NCBI RefSeq assembly: GCF_011299095.1
Contig: NZ_CP049889.1
Location: 1,210,001-1,274,000, forward strand
From: Jeotgalibaca porci
GTDB taxonomy: Bacteria > Bacillota > Bacilli > Lactobacillales > Aerococcaceae
Reading direction: 5' to 3'
DNA length: 64,000 nt
The notes under the pieces are model-generated. The model had not been told where the DNA came from and searched no databases. It was given only the letters and a program-made list of their open reading frames with translations. Made by a program: the position numbers and the translations under genes. This document shows, one piece after another, positions 56,059 through 64,000 of this stretch (positions are counted from its first letter, which is position 1; each line of letters starts with the position of its first letter).

Positions 56059-56244
56059 GTGAAGAATCCCGTGAATTTCTTGAAGAGCGTTAGAGATGAA
56101 ATGAAACTGGTAACTTGGCCAACAAGCAAGGATATATCAAAGTATACGAATACCGTTATCGTTACAGTTTTGCTGTTTGCAGCTTTCTTTGCGGTTGTCG
56201 ATTTTGGTGTTGGTGAATTATTTGATTTAATCATGAGTCTGTAA
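56059..56244 (+). CDS. secE: Preprotein translocase subunit SecE
   Basis: 61 aa single-span form. NFLKSVRDEMKLVTWPTSKD is the conserved cytoplasmic clamp helix, followed by one membrane helix VIVTVLLFAAFFAVVDFGV. Clamps SecY in the translocon. The start is GTG 56059 or GTG 56071; the ribosome binding site is weak. 13 nt after rpmG. Confidence 0.9.
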   Translation: MKNPVNFLKSVRDEMKLVTWPTSKDISKYTNTVIVTVLLFAAFFAVVDFGVGELFDLIMSL

Positions 56245-56275
56245 TCTATTTTCAGTAGCAAAATGACTCTTGCTT

Positions 56276-56328
56276 TGCTATAATAAGAGCGCACAGAGAA
56301 CCTTTCCCGCAATGAAAGGTTTTTTTTG
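56276..56328 (+). promoter_or_regulatory. nusG promoter with immediate terminator-like hairpin
   Basis: Extended -10 TGCTATAAT (56277-56284; TATAAT at 56279), weak -35. About 16 nt later the hairpin AACCTTTC-CCGCAAT-GAAAGGTT with T8 (56299-56328) lies before nusG. The arrangement suggests attenuation of nusG, or a terminator for secE overlapping the promoter. Confidence 0.6.
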
Positions 56329-56360
56329 ATACGAAAAAACATATATTACTATAGAAAGAA

Positions 56361-56921
56361 GTGGACAGAGTGGAAACAGTTGAGCAAGAAAAAAATTGGT
56401 ACGTCCTACATACTTATTCCGGCTATGAGAATAAAGTCAAAATGAATATTGAGTCACGTGCACAAAGCATGAACATGGAGAATCATATTTTCCGTGTCGT
56501 TGTTCCCGAAGAAGAAGAGATTGAAATGAAGGACGGCGAAGAAAAGAAAAAGACTAAGAAAACTTTCCCGGGTTATGTACTGGTTGAGATGATTATGTCT
56601 GATGAGTCTTGGTACGTTGTTCGTAACACGCCGGGCGTTACCGGATTCGTTGGTTCTCACGGAGCAGGAAGTAAGCCAGCACCGTTGTTGGACGAAGAAA
56701 TCAGTTGGATCCTAAAACGTATGGGCTTGAGTACACGTACACGTGACGTTGAGTTCGAAAAAGGCGAGAACGTTACAATCGTCGAAGGAGCATTCAATGG
56801 TCTTTCTGGTGTTGTTGAAGAAGTCGACTCTGAAAAAGGTAAGTTGAAAGTGTTGATCGAGATGTTCGGTCGCGAGACAATTGCTGAATTAGAGTATGAA
56901 CAAGTCGATAAAATAAATTAA
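56361..56921 (+). CDS. nusG: Transcription termination/antitermination factor NusG
   Basis: 186 aa. NGN domain starts NWYVLHTYSGYENKVKMNIE with FPGYVLVEM and VRNTPGVTGFVG. KOW domain: KGENVTIVEGAFNGLSGVVE. Binds RNA polymerase clamp helices and influences pausing. GTG start at 56361, or GTG at 56370; the upstream AGAAAGAAG site favours neither clearly. Preceded by its own promoter and hairpin. Confidence 0.94.
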   Translation: MDRVETVEQEKNWYVLHTYSGYENKVKMNIESRAQSMNMENHIFRVVVPEEEEIEMKDGEEKKKTKKTFPGYVLVEMIMSDESWYVVRNTPGVTGFVGSHGAGSKPAPLLDEEISWILKRMGLSTRTRDVEFEKGENVTIVEGAFNGLSGVVEEVDSEKGKLKVLIEMFGRETIAELEYEQVDKIN

Positions 56922-56934
56922 TTTTTTAAAAGTG

Positions 56935-56963
56935 TTGACAGGTGTGCAGATACTTGTTAGAAT
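56935..56963 (+). promoter_or_regulatory. Promoter of rplKA
   Basis: TTGACA (56935-56940), 17-bp spacer, TAGAAT (56958-56963). The leader to 57057 contains a GGGGA/TCCCC hairpin. Confidence 0.8.
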
Positions 56964-57057
56964 TCACAGGTGCGTTTAGTATGCACAGGGAATGTGTGGG
57001 AGGGGAAATCTTAATCCCCATTAAACCACATCACGAACAATCAAGGAGGTATGTATC

Positions 57058-57483
57058 GTGGCTAAAAAAGTTATGAAGTTAGTTAAGTTGCAAATTCCTG
57101 CAGGTAAGGCATCTCCAGCTCCGCCAGTAGGTCCAGCTCTAGGTCAAGCGGGTGTAAACATCATGGGATTCTGTAAAGAATTCAATGCTCGTACGCAAGA
57201 TCAAGCAGGTATGATTATTCCTGTAGTGATTACTGTATTTGAAGACCGTTCATTTACATTCATTACAAAAACTCCACCAGCTCCAGTTCTATTGAAGAAA
57301 GCTGCTGGCTTGGATAAAGCATCAGGTGAACCAAACAAAAACAAAGTTGGTTCTGTAACTCGTGCACAAGTACAAGAAATCGCTGAAACTAAAATGACAG
57401 ATTTGAATGCAGCAGACGTAGAAGCTGCTATGCGTATGGTCGAAGGTACTGCTCGCTCAATGGGTATTACTGTTCAAGACTAA
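57058..57483 (+). CDS. rplK: 50S ribosomal protein L11
   Basis: 141 aa, full length. [20 protein letters not shown] and [18 protein letters not shown], and ending [14 protein letters not shown]. Binds the GTPase-associated 23S rRNA. GTG start with AAGGAGG. Confidence 0.97.
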   Translation: MAKKVMKLVKLQIPAGKASPAPPVGPALGQAGVNIMGFCKEFNARTQDQAGMIIPVVITVFEDRSFTFITKTPPAPVLLKKAAGLDKASGEPNKNKVGSVTRAQVQEIAETKMTDLNAADVEAAMRMVEGTARSMGITVQD

Positions 57484-57583
57484 TTCAATTAAGCAGCTTC
57501 TCATGGAACCTTATGCTCTCATGAAAGCAGAGGTTACCAGTGGGAGGTAAAACCGTTAAGACCACAATCAAGGAGGATAAATC

Positions 57584-58279
57584 ATGGCTAAAAAAGGTAA
57601 ACTATTCCTTGCTGCTTCTGAAAAAGTAGAAAAAGGAACACACTATTCTGCTGCTGATGCTGTTGCATTGGTAAAAGAAATCGACTTCGCTAAATTTGAT
57701 GCAACGATTGAAGTTGCATACCGTCTAGGAATCGACACTCGTAAAAACGATCAACAAATCCGTGGTGCAGTAGTATTGCCACACGGTACAGGTAAAACAC
57801 AACGCGTATTAGTATTTGCAAAAGGTGAAAAAGCTAAAGAAGCTGAAGCAGCTGGAGCAGATTTCGTAGGCGAAAACGAATTGGCTGAAAAAATCCAAGG
57901 CGGATGGTTCGACTTTGACGTTATCGTTGCTACACCTGATATGATGGGTACTGTAGGACGCTTGGGTCGCGTATTGGGACCTAAAGGCCTAATGCCTAAC
58001 CCTAAAACAGGTACAGTTACTATGGACGTAGCTAAAGCTGTTGAAGAAATCAAAGCTGGTAAAGTAACTTACCGTGCTGACAAACAAGGGAACATCCATG
58101 TTCCAATCGGTAAAGTATCATTCGACAACGAAAAATTGGTGGAAAACTTCCAAACAATTCACGATGTTGTTGTTCGTGCGAAACCATCTGCAGCTAAAGG
58201 TACATACATCAAAAACTTGAGTGTAGCATCTACATTCGGACCTGGTGTTAAAGTTGACCCAACAACTGTAGCAAAATAA
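57584..58279 (+). CDS. rplA: 50S ribosomal protein L1
   Basis: 231 aa. [56 protein letters not shown]. Part of the L1 stalk. RBS AAGGAGG. A 100-nt spacer from rplK. Confidence 0.97.
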   Translation: MAKKGKLFLAASEKVEKGTHYSAADAVALVKEIDFAKFDATIEVAYRLGIDTRKNDQQIRGAVVLPHGTGKTQRVLVFAKGEKAKEAEAAGADFVGENELAEKIQGGWFDFDVIVATPDMMGTVGRLGRVLGPKGLMPNPKTGTVTMDVAKAVEEIKAGKVTYRADKQGNIHVPIGKVSFDNEKLVENFQTIHDVVVRAKPSAAKGTYIKNLSVASTFGPGVKVDPTTVAK

Positions 58280-58293
58280 TTTTATAAAGCATC

Positions 58294-58322
58294 TTGACCT
58301 TGGTGGTTATCTTTGCTATAAT
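58294..58322 (+). promoter_or_regulatory. Promoter of rplJL
   Basis: TTGACC (58294-58299), 17-bp spacer, extended -10 TGCTATAAT with TATAAT at 58317-58322. The promoter region itself can fold: CCTTGGTGGTTAT pairs with ATAATCATCAAGG. Confidence 0.85.
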
Positions 58323-58329
58323 CATCAAG

Positions 58330-58455
58330 GTTAATATATGTCTTACCGAAGACAGTAGGGGGCTTAGGCCATAATATTCCTACCGAGGAAGAATCCAGTT
58401 GAGAATTACACGGATCCTCTATGTCTAGGTGGCATAGAGTTTTTTGTTTTTTACA
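58330..58455 (+). promoter_or_regulatory. L10 leader (ribosomal protein autoregulatory RNA)
   Basis: Contains the conserved L10-binding words CCGAAGACAGTAGG, TTAGGCC and CCTACCGAGG, then an intrinsic terminator-like hairpin CTCTATG-TCTAGGTGG-CATAGAG with T-run (58416-58448). L10-L12 complex binding is known to regulate this leader type in Firmicutes. Confidence 0.88.
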
Positions 58456-58493
58456 GAAAATTCTATTCAGAAACTTAGGAGGTGAACGATAAG

Positions 58494-58988
58494 ATGAGTG
58501 AAGCTGCTATCGCTAAAAAACAAGAACTTGTAGCTATTGCTACTGGCAAACTACAAGAATCTGCTTCTGTTGTAGTGGTTGATTACTTAGGTCTTACTGT
58601 TGCTGAGGTGACAGAACTAAGAAAACAACTACGTGAAGCTGGCGTTGAAATGCAAGTTTTGAAAAACTCTGTAATTTCTCGTGCTGCAATTGCTGCAGGA
58701 CTAGAAGGTATGGACGCTATTTTCAAAGGCCCAACAGCAGTTGCTTTCAGTAGCGAAGATGTTGTAGCACCAGCAAAAATTATTGCTGAGTTTGCTAAAA
58801 CAGCTGCGAAACTAGAAATCAAAGGTGGCGTTATCGAGGGTAAAGTTTCTACGAAAGAAGAAATCGAAGCTCTTGCTAAACTACCAAACCGCGAAGGAAT
58901 GTTGTCAATGCTATTATCAGTATTGCAAGCACCTATGCGCAACTTTGCATTGGCTGTCAAAGCTGTATCCGAAAAAGATGCTGCTTAA
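58494..58988 (+). CDS. rplJ: 50S ribosomal protein L10
   Basis: 164 aa. [20 protein letters not shown] and [15 protein letters not shown] are conserved; C-terminal helix binds L7/L12 dimers. ATG at 58494 with GGAGGTGAAC upstream. Confidence 0.97.
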   Translation: MSEAAIAKKQELVAIATGKLQESASVVVVDYLGLTVAEVTELRKQLREAGVEMQVLKNSVISRAAIAAGLEGMDAIFKGPTAVAFSSEDVVAPAKIIAEFAKTAAKLEIKGGVIEGKVSTKEEIEALAKLPNREGMLSMLLSVLQAPMRNFALAVKAVSEKDAA

Positions 58989-59062
58989 TCGCATGCTAAT
59001 TGCATCGTGAACACAGATTTATCTATTAAAAAAATATACTAATATAAACGGAGGAAATTATA

Positions 59063-59431
59063 ATGGCATTGAATGTTGAACAAATTATTGCTGATATTAA
59101 AGAAGCAACAGTTCTAGAATTAAACGACTTAGTTAAAGCAATCGAAGAAGAGTTTGGAGTAACTGCTGCAGCTCCTGTAGCTGCTGCTGGTGGCGCTGGT
59201 GAAGCTGCTGCTGAAGAGCAAACAGAATTCAACGTTGAGTTGACTTCAGCTGGAGACAGCAAAATCAAAGTAATCAAAGCTGTACGTGAAGCTACAGGTC
59301 TTGGCTTGAAAGAAGCTAAAGGTCTAGTTGATGGCGCTCCTGGCGTAATCAAAGAAGGCGTATCTAAAGAAGAAGCAGAAGCTTTGAAAGCTGCTCTTGA
59401 AGAAGTAGGCGCAACAGTAACACTTAAATAA
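59063..59431 (+). CDS. rplL: 50S ribosomal protein L7/L12
   Basis: 122 aa. Dimerisation N-domain, Ala/Gly-rich hinge [18 protein letters not shown], and C-domain [31 protein letters not shown]. Followed by a terminator. Confidence 0.97.
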   Translation: MALNVEQIIADIKEATVLELNDLVKAIEEEFGVTAAAPVAAAGGAGEAAAEEQTEFNVELTSAGDSKIKVIKAVREATGLGLKEAKGLVDGAPGVIKEGVSKEEAEALKAALEEVGATVTLK

Positions 59432-59450
59432 TCTCGTTTCTAAAAACTTG

Positions 59451-59483
59451 AAGGCTGGAACATGTGTTCCGGCCTTTCTTTTT
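59451..59483 (+). terminator. Terminator after rplL
   Basis: AAGGCTGGAACA / TGTTCCGGCCTT followed by CTTTTT. Confidence 0.85.
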
Positions 59484-59500
59484 GTAAAAGGAGTGATAGT

Positions 59501-60118
59501 ATGTCAGATCATTACTACACAAAAAACCCATCTATTCAAAGTGACGAGGCAACGTGGACATTCCCTTTACTGGGTAAGAATTTCCAGTTTACATCGGATG
59601 CCGGTGTCTTTTCAAAAAATACGGTCGACTTTGGTTCTCGCTTGTTGATTGATTCTTTCGGCTATCCAGAAACAGTAACCGGTCCAATCTTGGATGTTGG
59701 CTGTGGATACGGTCCAATCGGATTGGCTTTGGCCGCTGCTAACCCGGATATTACAGTTGAAATGGTTGATGTAAACGAACGCGCGATGCAACTTGCGAAG
59801 CGCAATGCAGAAGCCAATCAGGTTAAGAACATCAAAATTTATTCATCATCTATTTATGAAAATGTCGAAGGCTCTAATCGTTTTGCAGCGATTGTTACCA
59901 ACCCGCCTATTCGTGCTGGTAAAGAAACCGTCCATGCTATCTTGACTCAAGCTTATGAGTATCTGATGCCAGGCGGCACACTGACAGCCGTCATCCAGAA
60001 GAAACAAGGAGCGCCAAGTGCTCAAAAGAGGATGACTGAGATTTTCAATAATGCAGATGTTATTGCTCGTGATAAAGGGTACTGGATCATTCAAAGTACA
60101 AAAGAAAACGAAGCTTGA
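59501..60118 (+). CDS. Class I SAM-dependent methyltransferase (RsmC-like)
   Basis: 205 aa. Motif I ILDVGCGYGPIGLALAAANP, followed by EMVDVNERAMQLAKRNAE, and motif IV IVTNPPIRAGK, the NPP(Y/I)-type sequence of N2-guanine rRNA methyltransferases such as RsmC. Commonly found between rplL and rpoB in Firmicutes. Target base not proven. RBS AAAAGGAG. Confidence 0.88.
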   Translation: MSDHYYTKNPSIQSDEATWTFPLLGKNFQFTSDAGVFSKNTVDFGSRLLIDSFGYPETVTGPILDVGCGYGPIGLALAAANPDITVEMVDVNERAMQLAKRNAEANQVKNIKIYSSSIYENVEGSNRFAAIVTNPPIRAGKETVHAILTQAYEYLMPGGTLTAVIQKKQGAPSAQKRMTEIFNNADVIARDKGYWIIQSTKENEA

Positions 60119-60143
60119 CATAATCAGTTAAAATACGTATAAT
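60115..60143 (+). promoter_or_regulatory. Consensus promoter for rpoB
   Basis: TTGACA (60115-60120, overlapping the end of the methyltransferase gene), 17-bp spacer, TATAAT (60138-60143). Confidence 0.9.
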
Positions 60144-60214
60144 ATGTAATACTGTAGACGCATAAGAAATGAATAGAAGAATGCGATTGAAATATTGTCC
60201 AACCGCGTTTTTCC

Positions 60215-60282
60215 GGCAAAAAACAAAAGACAGAGAACATTTTCCCAGGAAATTGCATCGTTCTTTTGGTTTTTTTTTGCCA
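60215..60282 (+). terminator. Terminator-like hairpin in the rpoB leader
   Basis: GGCAAAAAACAAAAGA can pair with TCTTTTGGTTTTTTTTTGCC, with an inner AGAAC/GTTCT, giving a stem followed by or including T9. It lies about 70-140 nt downstream of the promoter in a 5' UTR of about 230 nt. A potential attenuator. Confidence 0.5.
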
Positions 60283-60378
60283 AAAAACATAGTTTTACAG
60301 TCACTTGTTAGATATATGTAACATTTGTAACAGAATTGTAATATATAACTTGCGTCAAATTTATGAGGGGTGAAGAAG

Positions 60379-63300
60379 TTGTTAGGACATAATGTCAATT
60401 ACGGTAAACACCGTACCCGCAGAAGTTATTCACGAATCAGTGAAGTATTGGAACTTCCCAACCTGATTGAACTTCAAACGGATTCGTATAAGTGGTTCTT
60501 GGATAAAGGACTAAAAGAAATGTTTGCGGATATTTCTCCGATTGAAGATCATACAGGTAACTTAGCTTTGGAATTCTTGGATTACGAACTACAAACGCCT
60601 AAGTATACTGTTTCAGAAGCACGTCAACACGATGCTAACTATTCAGCACCTATTTATGTAAAACTACGTCTGATTAACAAAGAGACGGGCGAAATCAAAG
60701 ACCAAGAAGTATTCTTTGGTGATTTCCCGCTTATGACAGACATGGGTACATTCGTTATTAATGGGGCAGAGCGTGTTATTGTATCGCAATTAGTACGTTC
60801 ACCTGGTGTGTACTACCACAACAAGATCGACAAAAACGGTAAAGAAACATTTGGTAACACAATGATTCCTAACCGTGGTGCGTGGATGGAATTCGAAACA
60901 GATGCAAAAGATATTTCTTACGTGCGTATCGACCGTACAAGAAAGATTCCTTTGACTGTTTTAATTCGTGCACTAGGATTTGGTTCTGATGACCAAATCT
61001 TCGAAATCTTTGGGAATAACGACAGCTTGAAATTGACAGCTGAGAAAGATGTTCACAAAGTTTCTTCAGACTCACGTGTTGAAGAAGGCTTGAAAGACGT
61101 TTACGAACGTCTGCGTCCAGGCGAACCTAAAACAGCGGAAAGCTCACGTAACTTGCTTTACGCACGTTTCTTCGACCCAAGACGTTATGACTTGGCTCCA
61201 GTTGGTCGCTACAAGTTAAACAAAAAACTAAACATCAAAACAAGACTATACAACCAAATCCTTGCTGAAACATTGGTAGACCCTGAAACAGGCGAAATCA
61301 TTGCTGAAAAAGGAACAGAATTGAACCGTGAAGTAATGGATAGATTAGTTCCATATTTGGACAACGGTCTAAACGAAGTTATTTTACAACCATCTGAAGA
61401 TGGTGTGGTTGTAGAACCCGTTCGTATTCAAGTTGTAAAAGTTTATTCACAAGTGGATCCTGAAAAAGAAGTCAACATCATCGGTAACGGCGAAGTAGAC
61501 ACTGAAATCAAGAACCTGACAACAGCTGACGTATTTGCTTCTATTAACTACTTCTTCAACTTGTATGAAGGATTAGGAAACAAAGACGATATCGACCACT
61601 TAGGTAACCGTCGTATCCGTTCAGTTGGTGAGTTACTACAAAACCAATTCCGTATTGGTCTATCCCGTATGGAGCGTGTGGTACGTGAAAGAATGTCTAT
61701 CCAAGATATTTCTACTGTAACGCCACAACAATTGATTAACATCCGTCCAGTTGTTGCTTCAATCAAAGAATTCTTTGGTTCTTCACAACTATCACAGTTC
61801 ATGGACCAACAAAACCCATTGAGTGAGTTGACGCACAAACGTCGTCTATCTGCTCTTGGACCCGGTGGTTTGACACGTGATCGTGCCGGCTATGAAGTTC
61901 GTGACGTTCACTATTCTCACTACGGCCGTATGTGTCCGATTGAAACACCTGAGGGACCAAACATCGGTTTGATTAACAGTTTGTCATCTTATGCGAAGAT
62001 TAACGAGTACGGTTTTATCGAAACACCTTACCGTCGTGTTGACTGGAGTACGCATAAAGTTACAGACACAATTGATTACTTAACTGCTGACGAGGAAGAT
62101 AACTTCGTTGTTGCACAAGCAAACTCAGTCTTGAATGAAGACGGAAGTTTTGCAAATGACATCGTTATGGCTCGTTACATCCATGACAACTTAGAAGTAC
62201 CTGTAGAACGCGTTGACTACATGGACGTTTCTCCGAAACAAGTAGTTGCGGTAGCGACGGCATGTATTCCATTCTTGGAAAACGATGACTCCAACCGTGC
62301 GTTGATGGGTGCCAACATGCAACGTCAAGCTGTGCCTTTGATTAATCCTAAAGCACCGCTTGTCGGAACAGGTATGGAATACGTAGCTGCTCATGACTCT
62401 GGAGCTGCACTTCTATGTGAAAATGACGGAGTTGTAGAATACCTAGATGCTTCTGAAATCCGCATACGTCGCGATAACGGAACACTGGATAAATACCCTG
62501 TTATTAAATTCCAACGTTCAAACGCTGGATCATGCTACAACCAACGTCCAATCGTACGTGTTGGCGAACGTGTAGAAAAAGGCGATATCATGGCTGATGG
62601 TCCTTCTATGGAAGACGGCGAAATGGCTTTAGGCCAAAACATTTTAGTAGCCTTCATGACATGGGAAGGATACAACTATGAGGATGCGGTTATTATGAAC
62701 GAGCGTCTTGTAAAAGATGACGTTTATACATCCATCCATATTGAAGAATACGAATCAGAAGCCCGTGATACAAAACTGGGACCTGAAGAAATTACACGCG
62801 AAATCCCTAACGTTGGGGAAGACGCATTGAAAGATTTAGATGAGCGCGGCATTATCCGTATTGGTGCTGAAGTTCGTGATGGCGACATCTTAGTTGGTAA
62901 AGTGACTCCTAAAGGTGTTACAGAACTTTCTGCAGAAGAACGTTTGCTACACGCAATCTTTGGTGAAAAAGCGCGTGAAGTACGTGATACTTCATTACGT
63001 GTACCTCACGGTGGTGGCGGTATCGTTCACGACGTTAAAGTATTTACACGTGAAGCGGGCGATGAGTTATCTCCAGGTGTAAACTTGTTGGTACGTGTTT
63101 ACATCGTTCAAAAACGTAAAATCAACGAAGGTGACAAGATGGCCGGACGTCACGGTAACAAGGGTGTTGTTTCGCGCATTATGCCGGAAGAAGATATGCC
63201 TTACCTACCAGACGGCACGCCTGTTGACATCATGTTGAACCCACTAGGGGTACCTTCTCGTATGAACATCGGACAAGTATTGGAATTGCACATGGGTATG

Positions 63301-63924
63301 GCTGCTCGCGAATTGGGCATTTACATTGCATCTCCTGTATTCGACGGTGCCAATGAAGAAGATGTTTGGGGTACTGTAGAAGAAGCGGGTATGGCGAAAG
63401 ATGCCAAAACAATTCTTTACGATGGACGTACGGGTGAACCATTTGATAACCGTGTGTCTGTTGGGATTATGTACTACTTGAAACTATCCCACATGGTCGA
63501 CGATAAATTGCATGCTCGTTCAACTGGACCATACTCTCTTGTTACACAACAACCATTGGGTGGTAAAGCTCAATTCGGTGGACAACGTTTCGGGGAAATG
63601 GAAGTTTGGGCATTGGAAGCTTATGGAGCTGCGTATACACTTCAAGAAATCTTGACTTACAAGTCTGATGACGTTGTTGGTCGTGTGAAGACATATGAAG
63701 CGATTGTTAAAGGCGAGCCAATTCCAAAACCAGGTGTACCTGAATCATTCCGCGTTCTTGTTAAAGAGTTACAAGCTCTTGGTTTAGACATGAAAGTGCT
63801 AGACGAGAACAGAGAAGAAATCGAACTACGCGATATGGACGATGAAGACGAAGTCGTGAATTTCGAACGTTTAAACAAACAAACTGAAGTTAAAAAAGAT
63901 GATACTGAAGGCCAAAGAGGGTAA
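60379..63924 (+). CDS. rpoB: DNA-directed RNA polymerase subunit beta
   Basis: 1181 aa, full length. [20 protein letters not shown] marks the rifampicin-binding cluster. [24 protein letters not shown]-equivalent regions, and [11 protein letters not shown] (nucleotide-binding Lys) are present, ending with an acidic low-complexity tail. The TTG at 60379 gives a start aligned with relatives ([12 protein letters not shown]) and has GAGGGGTGA 6 nt upstream, while the GTG at 60370 is inside that site. rpoC is expected just beyond the window; AAAGGGAGGG at 63990 may be its ribosome binding site. Confidence 0.97.
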   Translation: MLGHNVNYGKHRTRRSYSRISEVLELPNLIELQTDSYKWFLDKGLKEMFADISPIEDHTGNLALEFLDYELQTPKYTVSEARQHDANYSAPIYVKLRLINKETGEIKDQEVFFGDFPLMTDMGTFVINGAERVIVSQLVRSPGVYYHNKIDKNGKETFGNTMIPNRGAWMEFETDAKDISYVRIDRTRKIPLTVLIRALGFGSDDQIFEIFGNNDSLKLTAEKDVHKVSSDSRVEEGLKDVYERLRPGEPKTAESSRNLLYARFFDPRRYDLAPVGRYKLNKKLNIKTRLYNQILAETLVDPETGEIIAEKGTELNREVMDRLVPYLDNGLNEVILQPSEDGVVVEPVRIQVVKVYSQVDPEKEVNIIGNGEVDTEIKNLTTADVFASINYFFNLYEGLGNKDDIDHLGNRRIRSVGELLQNQFRIGLSRMERVVRERMSIQDISTVTPQQLINIRPVVASIKEFFGSSQLSQFMDQQNPLSELTHKRRLSALGPGGLTRDRAGYEVRDVHYSHYGRMCPIETPEGPNIGLINSLSSYAKINEYGFIETPYRRVDWSTHKVTDTIDYLTADEEDNFVVAQANSVLNEDGSFANDIVMARYIHDNLEVPVERVDYMDVSPKQVVAVATACIPFLENDDSNRALMGANMQRQAVPLINPKAPLVGTGMEYVAAHDSGAALLCENDGVVEYLDASEIRIRRDNGTLDKYPVIKFQRSNAGSCYNQRPIVRVGERVEKGDIMADGPSMEDGEMALGQNILVAFMTWEGYNYEDAVIMNERLVKDDVYTSIHIEEYESEARDTKLGPEEITREIPNVGEDALKDLDERGIIRIGAEVRDGDILVGKVTPKGVTELSAEERLLHAIFGEKAREVRDTSLRVPHGGGGIVHDVKVFTREAGDELSPGVNLLVRVYIVQKRKINEGDKMAGRHGNKGVVSRIMPEEDMPYLPDGTPVDIMLNPLGVPSRMNIGQVLELHMGMAARELGIYIASPVFDGANEEDVWGTVEEAGMAKDAKTILYDGRTGEPFDNRVSVGIMYYLKLSHMVDDKLHARSTGPYSLVTQQPLGGKAQFGGQRFGEMEVWALEAYGAAYTLQEILTYKSDDVVGRVKTYEAIVKGEPIPKPGVPESFRVLVKELQALGLDMKVLDENREEIELRDMDDEDEVVNFERLNKQTEVKKDDTEGQRG

Positions 63925-64000
63925 GTACCCTTTTGGCACTTCGGTGCGTTTTGTAAGCAAGACGAGCATATAGGGCAGCTCAACAGAAAAGGGAGGGAAG

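Noticed and set aside
60315-60335. TGTAACATTTGTAACA as a GlnR box in the rpoB leader
   Set aside because: The spacer is 6 instead of 7 bases, and rpoB is not an expected target.

Overview
The window is a 64 kb piece of a Gram-positive chromosome with low to moderate GC. It looks like the order Lactobacillales, most plausibly Carnobacteriaceae or a close relative. The reasons are the Firmicutes gene order (radA-yacL-gltX-cysS-mrnC-rlmB-yacP-sigH ... rpmG-secE-nusG-rplKA-rplJL-rpoB), GlnR-type nitrogen control, an Rgg-type regulator, low-GC ribosome binding sites, several TTG/GTG starts, and mostly tRNAs without an encoded CCA. The genus is an inference and was not tested by any search.

Layout. 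1-5305: the 3' part of a 23S rRNA, a 5S rRNA and 27 tRNAs closed by a terminator. 5508-9420: ACT-domain/PFL pair, NRDE protein and an amino acid permease. 9537-16977: a nitrogen block in which GlnR-glutamine synthetase and a four-gene glutamate/glutamine-type ABC transporter each carry a perfect GlnR box. The two halves are separated by about 2.4 kb of AT-rich DNA holding a frameshifted IS256-type element. 17072-18551: an IS3/IS150-type element, then a zinc metallopeptidase. 19528-25332: a complete ribose operon, rbsR-K-D-A-C-B. 25334-29904: small and poorly known genes, a structured RNA candidate, and an Rgg-type regulator divergent from an unannotated 47-codon secreted-peptide gene. 30006-34331: thiolase, PepV-type dipeptidase and a second IS3/IS150-type element. 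34330-40040: lipoprotein, ring-cleaving dioxygenase with an MhqR-like operator, cytoplasmic alpha-amylase, sugar ABC ATPase, dUTPase. 40132-48600: the conserved radA-to-sigH translation/competence block. 48756-55820: a flavin-based extracellular electron transfer (EET) cluster, eetB-ndh2-eetA-dmkB-pplA-fmnB-dmkA, lying between sigH and rpmG. 55821-63924: rpmG-secE, nusG, rplKA, rplJL (with an L10 leader), a methyltransferase and rpoB. The window ends just before rpoC would be expected.

How the genes work together. The EET cluster contains a membrane NADH dehydrogenase, enzymes for a demethylmenaquinone pool (dmkA prenyltransferase, dmkB polyprenyl synthase), accessory membrane proteins EetA/EetB, the flavinylated lipoprotein PplA and its FMN transferase FmnB. 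Together these would carry electrons from NADH to the outside of the cell. GlnR would coordinate glutamine synthesis with amino acid uptake. Ribose uptake and phosphorylation are under RbsR.

The most novel candidate is the Rgg-like regulator at 28074-28955. A palindromic site, ATAGTC-N6-GACTAT, sits on both sides of the gene. The copy at 28981-28998 lies just upstream of a promoter for a 47-aa signal-peptide-bearing ORF ending in DVWLIGGE, followed by an unknown helical protein. This looks like a peptide-pheromone quorum-sensing circuit. Other points of interest: two IS3-type elements each inserted inside an intergenic terminator hairpin, terminator-like hairpins directly downstream of the nusG and rpoB promoters, and several short ORFs that standard annotation would miss.
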